Both the position numbers and the translations under genes were made by a program. A stretch of DNA of 64,000 bases from JBALVT01 sp045110675. GTDB taxonomy: Bacteria; Pseudomonadota; Gammaproteobacteria; Pseudomonadales; Halieaceae. The stretch lies in the NCBI GenBank assembly GCA_045110675.1, contig JBGCGJ010000046.1:43574-107573 (forward strand), written 5' to 3'. Below are positions 52,794 through 61,565 of the stretch, piece by piece. The number at the start of each line of letters is the position of its first letter. The stretch's first letter is position 1. The notes below the pieces were generated by a model. That model saw only the letters and a list, made by a program, of their open reading frames with translations. It was not told the origin of the DNA and searched no databases.

Positions 52794-55253
52794 CTAGCTG
52801 CCGCAATCCACAGGGTCCATAGCGTTGATCCATTCCCTGATTAATTCAACGCCCTGTGTATGAACGATACTGCGTCCAATCTCCGGCATTCTCACGTCCG
52901 TTTCATTGGAGTTCATACGGAACACCATAATAGAAGCATCGGCATCACCGGGAACAATGGCATACTGCAGGTCTCCCGCGCCATCACCCGCCGCTACCGG
53001 GGGCTTGCATTCACCCACTTCCAGTCCAAATGCCCTGGTGTAATCGAGCAGCAATCCAGAGGTATCACCGGCACCCGCTACTCCGTGGCAGTGCGCGCAA
53101 TTGATATCCAGGTAGCCGCGAGCCCTGTCATCTAAAGGCGCGTCGGTGTCACTTTCCAAAGGTATGGTTACAATCGCGCTGGTATCTGACGGGGCTCCAG
53201 ACAAAATGTCTTGCTGCACCCAGTAATCTATTTGATTGGCGACTTCACCGCCGTAGTCAAAGGACTTGTTCAGCAATCTGGCCTTCGGTCCTATCGGGAA
53301 AATGCCATCTTCACCGTGGCAGTTAGCGCAATTGTTGGAGTTGGGGACAATGTAGTCGGTGGACCGCTCTTCGCCCGCGGCATCGATCCAGCTCACCGCT
53401 TTAGTGCCACCTGTGACGGTTAAGACCGCATCGGTTTTCTCATCGTTCCAGATATAGGGGAGGGCGTCCCAGCCCCGCAGACGTTTGATCAACAAGCGGG
53501 TCTCGATCACATCCTGTGAGGACGCAGGGTCTCGCAAGTCACTCTGTATAGCGAAGGTCTTGGCGATGATTGTACCCACCGGGAAGTCAAACACCGCGCT
53601 CTCGCGATAAGCGGCTGAAGAGCCCTCCGGCAAAAACACGAAGCGATGTTTCCGTGCATAATCGCTGAATAACGGCGTGGTGAGATCATATTTAACACCG
53701 CCGCTGGCGTTTTGAGTGGGGTCGCCAGCGTCTTCAAATAAACGATAATCCGACAAATTGGGACAGTCAGCCGGAAACGCGTCTGCGTTAATCCCCTCGC
53801 CGCCGGCGCCACACAGCGCCGCTGCATCAACTACTTCGCCATCATCGTTGGAACTGCCTACGGCTTCAAGGACAATCTCGGGTAGGGCAGCATGGGTGCA
53901 GTTGTAGTCCGTGGTCGACGTGGAAATATCTGCGTCATAGGGTAATCCAAACAACAAAACGCTGCCGTTGGCCCGCCCGATAGTGGTGTCTTCGCCATTG
54001 TCGACAATACAAATTCGCTGGTCTTCCGTCAGTCCTTCCGGGAATTCAACCAGTAATCCGGCATCGGTATTCACACCGGAGCTGTCGTAGAAAATATCGA
54101 CCATGTTACCGTCGAAAACCAGCTGGGAAATAGCGTCTGCCAATGCCATTGGCGCTTCGCTATTGCCGGAAAAATCGTTGTCGTGGATATAGATTTTTTC
54201 AGGTACTGGGTCGTAGCTTGGCTTGCTGATATTCAAGTCGATAAAGTAATAACTGACGATCAGAATCCCCGCGGAGGAGTTGCCAGTAATGGTATTTTCG
54301 AATACTTCAATATCGTCGTTGGCCATCACCATTATGCCGGTTCCCCCTGGAACCTGGGCGACAATATTTCCCGCAGGCGCGAAGTTTGGGGTGTTGTTGT
54401 CATAGACGTTGTTGTTGAATACCCGAGTCGCTTCTCCGCCCTGAACCGGTGGTCCCGGTAGATCAAATACCAGAATTCCACCCGTATTAGCCGTTGTCTC
54501 ATTTTCATAGACATCCGCAAACTTGGAGTTTTCAATTTCTATCCCGGCAACATTTTCATAGACGAAGTTGCGGCGAACAATGATGTTCTCGGATTGTCCG
54601 ACATACACACCTGCATCGCTGGCACCGCGGACTTCGCAGTCCTCGATCAACACATTGCGAGTTTGCACCGGATACAAACCGTAGGCGCCGTTGTTCTCAT
54701 CCGGCCCGTTGGTCCACTCCATCCTTACCCGGCGAATAGTAACGCCGTTGCTACCGGTGATTTTGATGCCATCTCCCGGAGTGTTTTCTACTGCCAGGTC
54801 CTCAATCACAATATTGTCCCCGGTCGCCAGGATACCCTGGCTGCCAGTGGTCTGGTTATCAAAACGTAGAACCGTGCCATTCTCGGCATCTGTTCCCGTG
54901 CCTCGGATAACAATATTGTCTACGCTGACGCTCAGTTCACCGGCAAAATCATAAACACCGGAGGGTAGTTCGATGATTGTTTGCGGGCTGGCAGTGATGA
55001 GAGCCTCAAGCAATCTAACCTCAAAATCGTCGCCAGCCTCAACGGGTAAAACTGTGTACTCAGGGAATTCGCTGTCCACTGGCGCTGCGGGTTGCACGGG
55101 TTCATTGACTTCATCGGGCACTACTGTTGGCGTGCGTTCGCCGCTATCGCTGCATGCGGACAAAACCGTTACAAGACAGCTAAACAGCAGTGTTAAAAGG
55201 GGCAGAGTTGCCCTGCCGGAACGAAAACCGGAGCTCTTTTTGGAAGCTTTCAT
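52794..55253 (-). CDS. Lipoprotein: parallel beta-helix fused to SO2930-type di-haem cytochrome c
   Basis: A 819-residue lipoprotein. The signal ends in a lipobox (TVLSAC, lipid on C34). Residues ~80-420 are a right-handed parallel beta-helix with short turns such as NVLIEDCEVRGASDAGVYVG. Residues ~515-819 match the HNE_0200/SO2930 family (LTTPLFSDYARKHRFVFLPEG, VPNSNNCANCHGEDG), with haem-c sites CANCH at 642-646 and CAHCH at 719-723. In other bacteria these are usually two adjacent genes; here they are one. ATG 55253 has an AGGTA ribosome site. Role unknown; probably an outer-membrane redox or substrate-binding protein. Confidence 0.9.
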   Translation of the reverse strand: MKASKKSSGFRSGRATLPLLTLLFSCLVTVLSACSDSGERTPTVVPDEVNEPVQPAAPVDSEFPEYTVLPVEAGDDFEVRLLEALITASPQTIIELPSGVYDFAGELSVSVDNIVIRGTGTDAENGTVLRFDNQTTGSQGILATGDNIVIEDLAVENTPGDGIKITGSNGVTIRRVRMEWTNGPDENNGAYGLYPVQTRNVLIEDCEVRGASDAGVYVGQSENIIVRRNFVYENVAGIEIENSKFADVYENETTANTGGILVFDLPGPPVQGGEATRVFNNNVYDNNTPNFAPAGNIVAQVPGGTGIMVMANDDIEVFENTITGNSSAGILIVSYYFIDLNISKPSYDPVPEKIYIHDNDFSGNSEAPMALADAISQLVFDGNMVDIFYDSSGVNTDAGLLVEFPEGLTEDQRICIVDNGEDTTIGRANGSVLLFGLPYDADISTSTTDYNCTHAALPEIVLEAVGSSNDDGEVVDAAALCGAGGEGINADAFPADCPNLSDYRLFEDAGDPTQNASGGVKYDLTTPLFSDYARKHRFVFLPEGSSAAYRESAVFDFPVGTIIAKTFAIQSDLRDPASSQDVIETRLLIKRLRGWDALPYIWNDEKTDAVLTVTGGTKAVSWIDAAGEERSTDYIVPNSNNCANCHGEDGIFPIGPKARLLNKSFDYGGEVANQIDYWVQQDILSGAPSDTSAIVTIPLESDTDAPLDDRARGYLDINCAHCHGVAGAGDTSGLLLDYTRAFGLEVGECKPPVAAGDGAGDLQYAIVPGDADASIMVFRMNSNETDVRMPEIGRSIVHTQGVELIREWINAMDPVDCGS

Positions 55254-55419
55254 ACAAATACCTACCGCAGATAAAGTTTTATTGTTGGATTTTTGATGTA
55301 TAGCCGTAGTGTGAGCAAGCGCAGCCAGTGATGCAATGACATATTGGCCCACCTGAACTGACAAATTCTGCGCCTGTATCGTTCGGATTCAGTTTTGAGT
55401 CTGCAAATGGGTTGGCAGC

Positions 55420-56508
55420 CTATTCTGTCTGCACGATTCTCGGTGTGCGCTTTGGCATTCTGGTTGTCAGTTCGTAGCCAATCGTATCGGCCCACTCAGC
55501 CACCTCAGCCACTGGCAGACCAGCTCCCCATAAAACCACTTCATCCCCTATCGTCACGCCGTCCAGATCTGTGATGTCGACGGTTATCATGTCCATGGAT
55601 ACTCTTCCAGCCAGTTGCGCGCGTGAGCCATTTATCAGTACGGGTGTGCCGTTTCTGGCATTGCGCGGGTAGCCATCCCCGTAGCCGATAGTGACAGTGG
55701 CGATAACCGAGGGACGTTCAGCGATCCAATTTCCCGCGTATCCCACCGTCTCCCCTGGAGCCACATCTCGAATTGATATCACCTGTGAACTCAGAGTCAT
55801 AACAGGTCGCAGTGAGTCGGTGTTCTCATGGGGTTGCTGCCCAAAAGGTGAATTTCCGTAGAGCATGTATCCTGGTCTAATCCAGTCAAGATGCGAATCG
55901 GGCCAGCCCAATACAGCGGGCGAATTAGCGGTACTGAGCTTGCCAGGGAAGGCGCTGCATGCCTGCTTAAAGTCTTCAAGCTGTTGTTTTGTTTGCTCGC
56001 TCTGCAAATTATCTGCTGAGGCGAAGTGGGTGCACAGCACGATATCCTTGTGGCAGTTTTCGCAGCGTTCCAGGCGGGTTTGAAAGGGCTCCACCAGCGC
56101 TGGGTCTATCCCCAATCGATGCATACCCGTATCGACTTTAAGCCAGCAATGAATTTTTGAAGACAATTTGCTCTGCTCCAGAATACTCAACTGCCACTCG
56201 TTTTCTATCATGAGCCAAAACTGTTGCTCGCTGACGGTGGCCAACTCTGTGGGCTCGAATACACCTTGCAGCAGCAGAATAGGCGCAGTTATTCCCGCAC
56301 TGCGCAATTCCAGGGCTTCCTCAATACATGCCACCGCAAGTGCGTCGACGATGGACTCCAGGGCTTCGGCAATTATCACAGCACCGTGACCGTAGGCGTT
56401 GGCCTTGACCACCGCCATTAGTTTTGAATCGGGTGCCAGGCTGCGCGCGTGTGACACATTGTGCCGAAGTGCGCCTAAATCCAAACGGGCTTTTGCGGGA
56501 CGTGCCAT
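55420..56508 (-). CDS. alr: Alanine racemase
   Basis: A 362-residue PLP enzyme that interconverts L- and D-alanine. PLP-binding Lys is K35 in VVKANAYGHG; the second catalytic Tyr region is IGYGDGYPRNA, and GRVSMDMITVD follows. I start at ATG 56508, which overlaps the stop of the aminotransferase gene (TAATG), not at the longer frame to 56556. It is the last gene of the D-amino-acid operon, so it may feed D-Ala to the aminotransferase or be the general racemase. Confidence 0.96.
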   Translation of the reverse strand: MARPAKARLDLGALRHNVSHARSLAPDSKLMAVVKANAYGHGAVIIAEALESIVDALAVACIEEALELRSAGITAPILLLQGVFEPTELATVSEQQFWLMIENEWQLSILEQSKLSSKIHCWLKVDTGMHRLGIDPALVEPFQTRLERCENCHKDIVLCTHFASADNLQSEQTKQQLEDFKQACSAFPGKLSTANSPAVLGWPDSHLDWIRPGYMLYGNSPFGQQPHENTDSLRPVMTLSSQVISIRDVAPGETVGYAGNWIAERPSVIATVTIGYGDGYPRNARNGTPVLINGSRAQLAGRVSMDMITVDITDLDGVTIGDEVVLWGAGLPVAEVAEWADTIGYELTTRMPKRTPRIVQTE

Positions 56509-57365
56509 TAATAGTCGAACTTGTGCTGGGTGAATAGCGTTTGAGCGGCCAACCACACATCGCCGACCTGTCCGTCTCCCACAGGCTTGCCGTCGATCGC
56601 TATGACCGGGGCAATCTCTTTGCTGGAACTGGAAATCCAGACTTCATCTGCATTGAGCAGTTCATCGAGTGTTACTACGCGCTCGTGTACAGGAATGGAT
56701 CCGTGCTTGCGCAATATATCTAACAGCATCAATCGCGTAATGCCCGGAAGTTTTTGATAGTCCAGGTCGGGGGTGATGACCTCGCCGCTTTTAATCACAT
56801 AGACATTGCATGCCGCAGCTTCTGTTAGCTCCCGATCGGGGTTGTACAAAATTGTTTCGTTGTTGCCTTCCGCGTGACCGTGTTGGTAGTGCATTACATT
56901 GCCTAATAACGCGGTGGATTTTATGTTGCAGCGCTTCCAGCGCAGATCTTCCGTCGTGGAAACGCGATAGGGTGTGGCCTTGGATTTGTCCGGCTCCGGG
57001 GCAGGGGGTATTTCAAATGCGAAGGCGTACAGTGTCGGCTCTATGTCGGTTGGGTAGGCGTGGTTTCTTACTGTGTCCGCACCGCGGCTAACGTGAAAAT
57101 ACAGGCCGAGATTACCACCTCCATTTTTTTCGATGAGTGTTGTGCAAATGTCACGCCACTGAGCTTGATCGATTTTTAAATTGAGTTCGATGGCATCCAG
57201 CCCATCTTGCATGCGCTCGAGATGAGGGCCAAAGCCGACCAATTTGCCATCGTAGGAAGGGATGACTTCGTAAATGCCGTCGCCAAATAAAAACCCACGA
57301 TCCATTGGAGAAATTTTCGCTTCGCTCATCGGCATGTAACTGCCATTCAAATACACAATGCTCAT
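56508..57365 (-). CDS. dat: D-amino-acid aminotransferase
   Basis: A 285-residue fold-type IV PLP enzyme. SPMDRGFLFGDGIYEV is the family start; the PLP Lys is K149 in CNIKSTALLGNV (same context as Bacillus D-AAT), the carboxylate-binding TEAAACNVYVIK and ITPDLDYQKLPGITR follow. It transfers the amino group of D-amino acids (typically D-Ala) to 2-oxoglutarate, giving D-glutamate. Position between the D-glutamate cyclase gene and alr supports the D-specific role over branched-chain aminotransferase or ADC lyase. Confidence 0.93.
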   Translation of the reverse strand: MSIVYLNGSYMPMSEAKISPMDRGFLFGDGIYEVIPSYDGKLVGFGPHLERMQDGLDAIELNLKIDQAQWRDICTTLIEKNGGGNLGLYFHVSRGADTVRNHAYPTDIEPTLYAFAFEIPPAPEPDKSKATPYRVSTTEDLRWKRCNIKSTALLGNVMHYQHGHAEGNNETILYNPDRELTEAAACNVYVIKSGEVITPDLDYQKLPGITRLMLLDILRKHGSIPVHERVVTLDELLNADEVWISSSSKEIAPVIAIDGKPVGDGQVGDVWLAAQTLFTQHKFDY

Positions 57366-57400
57366 GAAATAGTCCTATTTTTCCTATCTGAAAATGCTCA

Positions 57401-58243
57401 TTATTGTTTTGCGACTCTTACGAGCTCGATCAACTCGTCGATGACGGCGATTCCCTCCCGGGCGTCCAAACCATCTTCGGTGAGAGTGTTTTCTCTGCTG
57501 ACACCGTCTACGCTTCCTTTTTCGGATAGGTACCGCAGTGTCTTCGACGGGGATAGCGCTTCCAATAGTGCCTTGTCTGACCATAAATCCAGAAAAGCAA
57601 TCAGTCCGTATGCGCCCCAGTTTGACACATCGGCGACCAATAATTCATCACAGCCCGTAACCGAGGTATCGATGTCCAAGCCGGCAATGGCACTGCGGAT
57701 GTTTCCCATACCTATTTCGTTGCCGCCGTCGCCAATGGCAATGGTTGGGCAGTTTGCGTGAATGAAAAAAGGGTCGAAGAAACCACATCGTCGCGTAATA
57801 TCTTCACCGCGCATATTGTAGTAGCGATCGTCGCAAGCCAAGCCAGGGCGTTCGATTGAAACAATGGCTTCTGGTTTCAGTTTGTTCAATCTAAGCTGCG
57901 CTTCGACCTGGGCAGCTTGCAAATCCTTAGAGGTAAGCTCTAACACGCGGTAATCGTTACAAAGTGCATTTGATAAAGGTGCTGCGCAAGCTAACCAGGG
58001 TTTTCCACCCAGTTTTTGTAGAGCATCATAGAGGGCGATAGCACCCACCGGGCCGTCAGTTTCGAAGGTGTCGTTAACCGGGAACCCGGTACCAATGATT
58101 ATGTTTCCCTTTAAGGATCGTAGGTACGTGGCTGCTCGCAAAAAATATCCGGGTTGCAGAGCGGCTTGGGCTGTTTGCATATGGCGGAGATTACGCGCCA
58201 CCATTACGTTCTCAATCCTCTGGCTGAGTTCAGCTTCCGTCAC
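57401..58243 (-). CDS. DUF4392 protein, probable D-glutamate cyclase
   Basis: A 280-residue protein of the family that forms the C-terminal domain of mammalian D-glutamate cyclase (DGLUCY). Characteristic segments: IIIGTGFPVNDTFETDGPVG near residue 48, SIERPGLACDDRYYNMRGE and AIGDGGNEIGMGNIRSA. The reaction is D-glutamate to 5-oxo-D-proline plus water. It starts with GTG overlapping the pxpC stop by 4 bp, so it is coupled to 5-oxoprolinase, the enzyme that would consume its product. Assignment by family and context. Confidence 0.88.
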   Translation of the reverse strand: MTEAELSQRIENVMVARNLRHMQTAQAALQPGYFLRAATYLRSLKGNIIIGTGFPVNDTFETDGPVGAIALYDALQKLGGKPWLACAAPLSNALCNDYRVLELTSKDLQAAQVEAQLRLNKLKPEAIVSIERPGLACDDRYYNMRGEDITRRCGFFDPFFIHANCPTIAIGDGGNEIGMGNIRSAIAGLDIDTSVTGCDELLVADVSNWGAYGLIAFLDLWSDKALLEALSPSKTLRYLSEKGSVDGVSRENTLTEDGLDAREGIAVIDELIELVRVAKQ

Positions 58244-59178
58244 GTCGTGTTCTCTTTCAGTGGTAGGCGACGGTCGAAGCTGTGCGCCATCGTCAGCGCA
58301 TTGTGCGCAGCGTGAATACTGATGGGTTCAAAATGAACGCGACAGCCAGGTGTCATTTGCGCAAGCTTTGCCGCATCCAGAGATAGTGCCGCGCCGATTT
58401 TCGGATAACCGCCGATCGTCTGTCGGTCATTGAGTAGCACGATTGGCTGCCCGTCCGCAGGTATTTGAATGGCTCCGTAACAAATACCTTCTGACAAAAT
58501 ACCCTCGACGTCACACTGAATGGGCGAGCCTTCCAGTCGATAACCCATGCGATCACAGCGGTCGGATACAACAAATTCGCCGCTGTAGAACCTGCGCTGT
58601 TGGATGCGATTAAACTGGTGTTCCTGATAACCGGGAATCACTCTGACTCGAATTTCATTTCCATAGGCAGGCTGTAATTGTGGAGGCAAGGCCAATAGCG
58701 TGCGATGAGAAACCCTGTAGCACGGGAGGTTGTCACCGGGTTTTATCTTGTCGCCGTTTAGGCCTCCGATGTGTTCGCGCACGACGGTGGCGCTGCTGCC
58801 AAAGCTCTGGGGTATGTCAAAGCCGTCAGCTGTTCCTAAATAGGAGCGGCAACCAGCGCTGGCGAAATCCAATCGGATACTATCTCCGGCAAGCACCTTG
58901 TGAACCCGCCACAGCGCGCGTTCTTCATCGTTGATCAGCAAAGGCATTTTAGCCCCAGTGACACAGATGAAAGTATCGACCTTTGCTTCGAGCTGCAGGC
59001 CACCAAAGCTCACTTCCAAGGCAGTGCAGTTCTCGGCATTTTGCAACAGGCGATTACACAAGCGGTAAGCATGTAAATCCATTGGCCCGCCGGTTGTCAG
59101 GCCTATAGCGTGCTGGCCATAGCGGCCTTCATCCTGCAGCAGACTTAGCATTCCCGGCTGGATGACATCAAAGCTCAT
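58240..59178 (-). CDS. pxpC: 5-oxoprolinase subunit C (biotin-dependent carboxyltransferase-like)
   Basis: A 312-residue subunit of the ATP-dependent 5-oxoprolinase PxpABC. Start MSFDVIQPGMLSLLQDEGRYG, with GLTTGGPMDLHAYRLCNRLL, FYSGEFVVSDRCDRMGYRLEG and GYPKIGAAL typical of the AHS2/KipA family. Its ATG overlaps the pxpB stop by 1 bp and its stop overlaps the DUF4392 start by 4 bp. The complex opens the oxoproline ring to glutamate. Confidence 0.95.
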   Translation of the reverse strand: MSFDVIQPGMLSLLQDEGRYGQHAIGLTTGGPMDLHAYRLCNRLLQNAENCTALEVSFGGLQLEAKVDTFICVTGAKMPLLINDEERALWRVHKVLAGDSIRLDFASAGCRSYLGTADGFDIPQSFGSSATVVREHIGGLNGDKIKPGDNLPCYRVSHRTLLALPPQLQPAYGNEIRVRVIPGYQEHQFNRIQQRRFYSGEFVVSDRCDRMGYRLEGSPIQCDVEGILSEGICYGAIQIPADGQPIVLLNDRQTIGGYPKIGAALSLDAAKLAQMTPGCRVHFEPISIHAAHNALTMAHSFDRRLPLKENTT

Positions 59179-59855
59179 TAGAGCTGTCCTCCGAGCTCGA
59201 TGAAGCGCTCTCGACTGATAGGTTCAAATTTAACCTGGTCTCCCACACTGACAGGCATGGTTGGAGTGGCCTCGGGGTTGAACATGCGCTGGGGACAGCG
59301 GCCAATCAAATTCCAGCCCCCCGGAGAGACGGCGGGATAGACTGCCGTTTGTCGATCGGCGATCGCTACGGCACCTCGAGGGACTTTTTGCCTTGGGGTT
59401 GATAGCCGCGGTGCAGCTATGCGTTCATCCACTTCGCCCAGATAGGCAAACCCGGGCGCGAAGCCGATGGCATAGACTCTGTATTCGCTACCGGCGTGCA
59501 ATTCGATAACGTCCGCAACCGACATCGAGGCCCGCTCGGCCAGGGCGTTGAGATCCTCACCGGATTCCGAAGAGTAGTAAACGGGCAGGACAACGACATT
59601 ACCCTCTCTTTGCTCGCCTGCCGCGCTGGTATTGATGGCTTCGCGTACTTGCTTGCGCACTCGCAAATGATCGGTCTTCAGTGGATTGTAGATGATAAGT
59701 AAAGAGGCGTAGGAGGGGACGAGATCGATGAGATCCTCCCCCAAGGCGTTTTCTACAGCGCGGGCTGCCGCCTGAACTTTTGCCGAGACCTGCGGGCTGG
59801 TTTGCTCACCGAGGTAGAGAATCATGGCATTTTCGCCGGCGCTTTGGATTTCCAC
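59178..59855 (-). CDS. pxpB: 5-oxoprolinase subunit B
   Basis: A 225-residue AHS1/KipI-type subunit of PxpABC, starting at GTG. AVENALGEDLIDLVPSYASLL, YAIGFAPGFAYLGEVDE (the family's GFAPGFxYL), and GAVAIADRQTAVYPAVSPGGWN are present. It follows pxpA by 6 bp and overlaps pxpC by 1 bp. Confidence 0.95.
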   Translation of the reverse strand: MEIQSAGENAMILYLGEQTSPQVSAKVQAAARAVENALGEDLIDLVPSYASLLIIYNPLKTDHLRVRKQVREAINTSAAGEQREGNVVVLPVYYSSESGEDLNALAERASMSVADVIELHAGSEYRVYAIGFAPGFAYLGEVDERIAAPRLSTPRQKVPRGAVAIADRQTAVYPAVSPGGWNLIGRCPQRMFNPEATPTMPVSVGDQVKFEPISRERFIELGGQL

Positions 59856-59861
59856 AGGCGT

Positions 59862-60593
59862 TTAGTTTCCATCCACCAAGGCGCGAATACTCTCGATTGC
59901 CTTAACACCTTCCAGATTGTCTCCGTGGACGCACAGCGTGTCAGCCTCCAAGGACAGGGTCTGTCCACTGACTGAGGTTACTGTGCCTTGTTCTTTGAGT
60001 TGTTTAACCTGGGCCAACATCTTTTCTCGATTGTGTACGGCTCCAGGCTTACCGCGTGCCAACAGCTTTCCATCGTCGTCGTAGCAGCGATCGGCGAAGG
60101 CTTCGAAGGACAGCTTTAGCTTAAGTGATGCTGCTTCTTCTTTTATTTGTGGCGCTTCTGGAGTCGCCTGCAGCATCAGTGCAAGCGGGCGGTGGAAGGC
60201 CGCCATAGCCTCCATTATTGCGGCCCTAACCGTTGGCTTCGCCATCATGTCGTTATACAGGGCACCGTGTGGTTTCACATAGCTGATAGGTGATCCTAGG
60301 CTCGATGACATGCCGTCGAGGGCAGACACCTGGTACAACACGCTGGCAACGATTTCCTCAGTCGACAGGTTCATTGATCGTCTGCCAAAACCCACCAGGT
60401 CTGGATAGGCCGGGTGCGCCCCGACGGTCACCGAGTGTTGCGCAGCCAATCGCAGGGTATTGGAAATGGTGACGGGATCTCCCCCGTGAAAACCGCAGGC
60501 GATATTCGCTTGATCAATATAGGGCATGACTTGTTCATCCATACCCATGGACCAGCTGCCGTAGCTCTCTCCAAGATCACAATTGAGTAACAT
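59862..60593 (-). CDS. pxpA: 5-oxoprolinase subunit A (LamB/YcsF family)
   Basis: A 243-residue subunit, MLLNCDLGESYGSWSMGMD start, then IACGFHGGDP, GAHPAYPDLVGFGRRSM and VKPHGALYNDM, which are conserved in PxpA/YcsF. Together with PxpB and PxpC it hydrolyses 5-oxoproline with ATP. Lies 31 bp after the DUF1445 gene and 6 bp before pxpB. Confidence 0.96.
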   Translation of the reverse strand: MLLNCDLGESYGSWSMGMDEQVMPYIDQANIACGFHGGDPVTISNTLRLAAQHSVTVGAHPAYPDLVGFGRRSMNLSTEEIVASVLYQVSALDGMSSSLGSPISYVKPHGALYNDMMAKPTVRAAIMEAMAAFHRPLALMLQATPEAPQIKEEAASLKLKLSFEAFADRCYDDDGKLLARGKPGAVHNREKMLAQVKQLKEQGTVTSVSGQTLSLEADTLCVHGDNLEGVKAIESIRALVDGN

Positions 60594-60624
60594 TAGATAT
60601 CTCTCTACCTTTATCTTTACCGAA

Positions 60625-61410
60625 CTACATTATAGCCAGTTGGCTGTTGGGTAAGTCGGATACCAGCATACAGCCCGGGCTATGGGTGATTGCAAAGGGA
60701 AGTTTCGCCGCCTCGAGTGCGACCTGAGGGGTAACGCCGCAGGCCCAGAACACGGGGAGCTCATTATCCCTAAGAGCAACCGGATCGCCGTAGTCCGTCC
60801 TATTGATGTCTTTTATACCGATAATGGAAGGATCGCCCAAATGGATCGGTGCACCGTGGACCGAGGGGAATCGGGTGCATATCTGAACGGCGCGAATGGC
60901 ATCGGCGGCCACGAAGGGTCGCATGCTAACCACCATTTTCCCAGCAAAAGCGCCGGCTGATGCGCAATCGATACTACTGCGATACATCGGTACATTGGTG
61001 TTCTGGCTGATGTTCCGAACCTCCAGCCCGTCCGCTATCAAGGCTTCTTCAAATGAGAATGAGCAGCCCAGTGCAAACGTCATCAAATCATCTGTCCATA
61101 GTTCTGAGATATCGGTGCGCTCCTGGGCGACCTCTCCGTTCCTAAACACGCGGTAGCTGGGTACGTCGGTTCTGATGTCAATGTCACCTAAAGTGGGGAG
61201 GGTGAAATCTCCCGGGTGATTGGCCTGGGCCACAAGAGGGCAGGGCTTAGGATTTAATTGGCAGAATCTGAGAAAATCATTGGCTTGTTCGGCGGGCAAA
61301 ATTACAATGTTGCACTGCACGAAACCGGGTGCATAACCGGAGGTGTTTCCAGTATGCATACCGTTGCGGATTTTATCCCGCAGCGCTTGTGGTGATTCAC
61401 TTACAGCCAT
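60625..61410 (-). CDS. DUF1445 family putative hydro-lyase (DGLUCY N-terminal-like)
   Basis: A 261-residue protein of the YcsI/DUF1445 family, which also forms the N-terminal domain of mammalian DGLUCY. Family stretches: TSGYAPGFVQCNIVILPAEQ, NPKPCPLV, GCSFSFEEALIADGLEVRNI and THSPGCMLVSDL at the end. First gene of the operon. I start at ATG 61410 (GAGG 9 nt before); a TTG at 61446 adds 12 residues but lacks a ribosome site. It may help cyclise or dehydrate D-glutamate derivatives with the DUF4392 enzyme. Confidence 0.9.
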   Translation of the reverse strand: MAVSESPQALRDKIRNGMHTGNTSGYAPGFVQCNIVILPAEQANDFLRFCQLNPKPCPLVAQANHPGDFTLPTLGDIDIRTDVPSYRVFRNGEVAQERTDISELWTDDLMTFALGCSFSFEEALIADGLEVRNISQNTNVPMYRSSIDCASAGAFAGKMVVSMRPFVAADAIRAVQICTRFPSVHGAPIHLGDPSIIGIKDINRTDYGDPVALRDNELPVFWACGVTPQVALEAAKLPFAITHSPGCMLVSDLPNSQLAIM

Positions 61411-61445
61411 TGAGTCGCCTCGCGTTACCGCGTCGTTAATTGTCA

Positions 61446-61472
61446 ATCATATCTACATAGGGTTGCGTGCAA
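61446..61472 (-). promoter_or_regulatory. Candidate promoter and small palindrome upstream of the D-glutamate operon
   Basis: Minus strand: TTGCAC (61472-61467), 15 bp, TATGAT (61451-61446), about 36 bp from the ATG at 61410; the spacing is short for sigma-70. GTTGC-GT-GCAAC (61462-61473) is an inverted repeat over the -35, where a repressor could bind. No regulator gene is adjacent to claim it. Confidence 0.35.
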
Positions 61473-61565
61473 CAATAACCCCATGACGGTACTTATCACA
61501 ACCAGACCACGACAACCAAGCCGCTAGATAGGCCGTGTCAGTGGTCGAGCTCACGGAGCTGTTAA

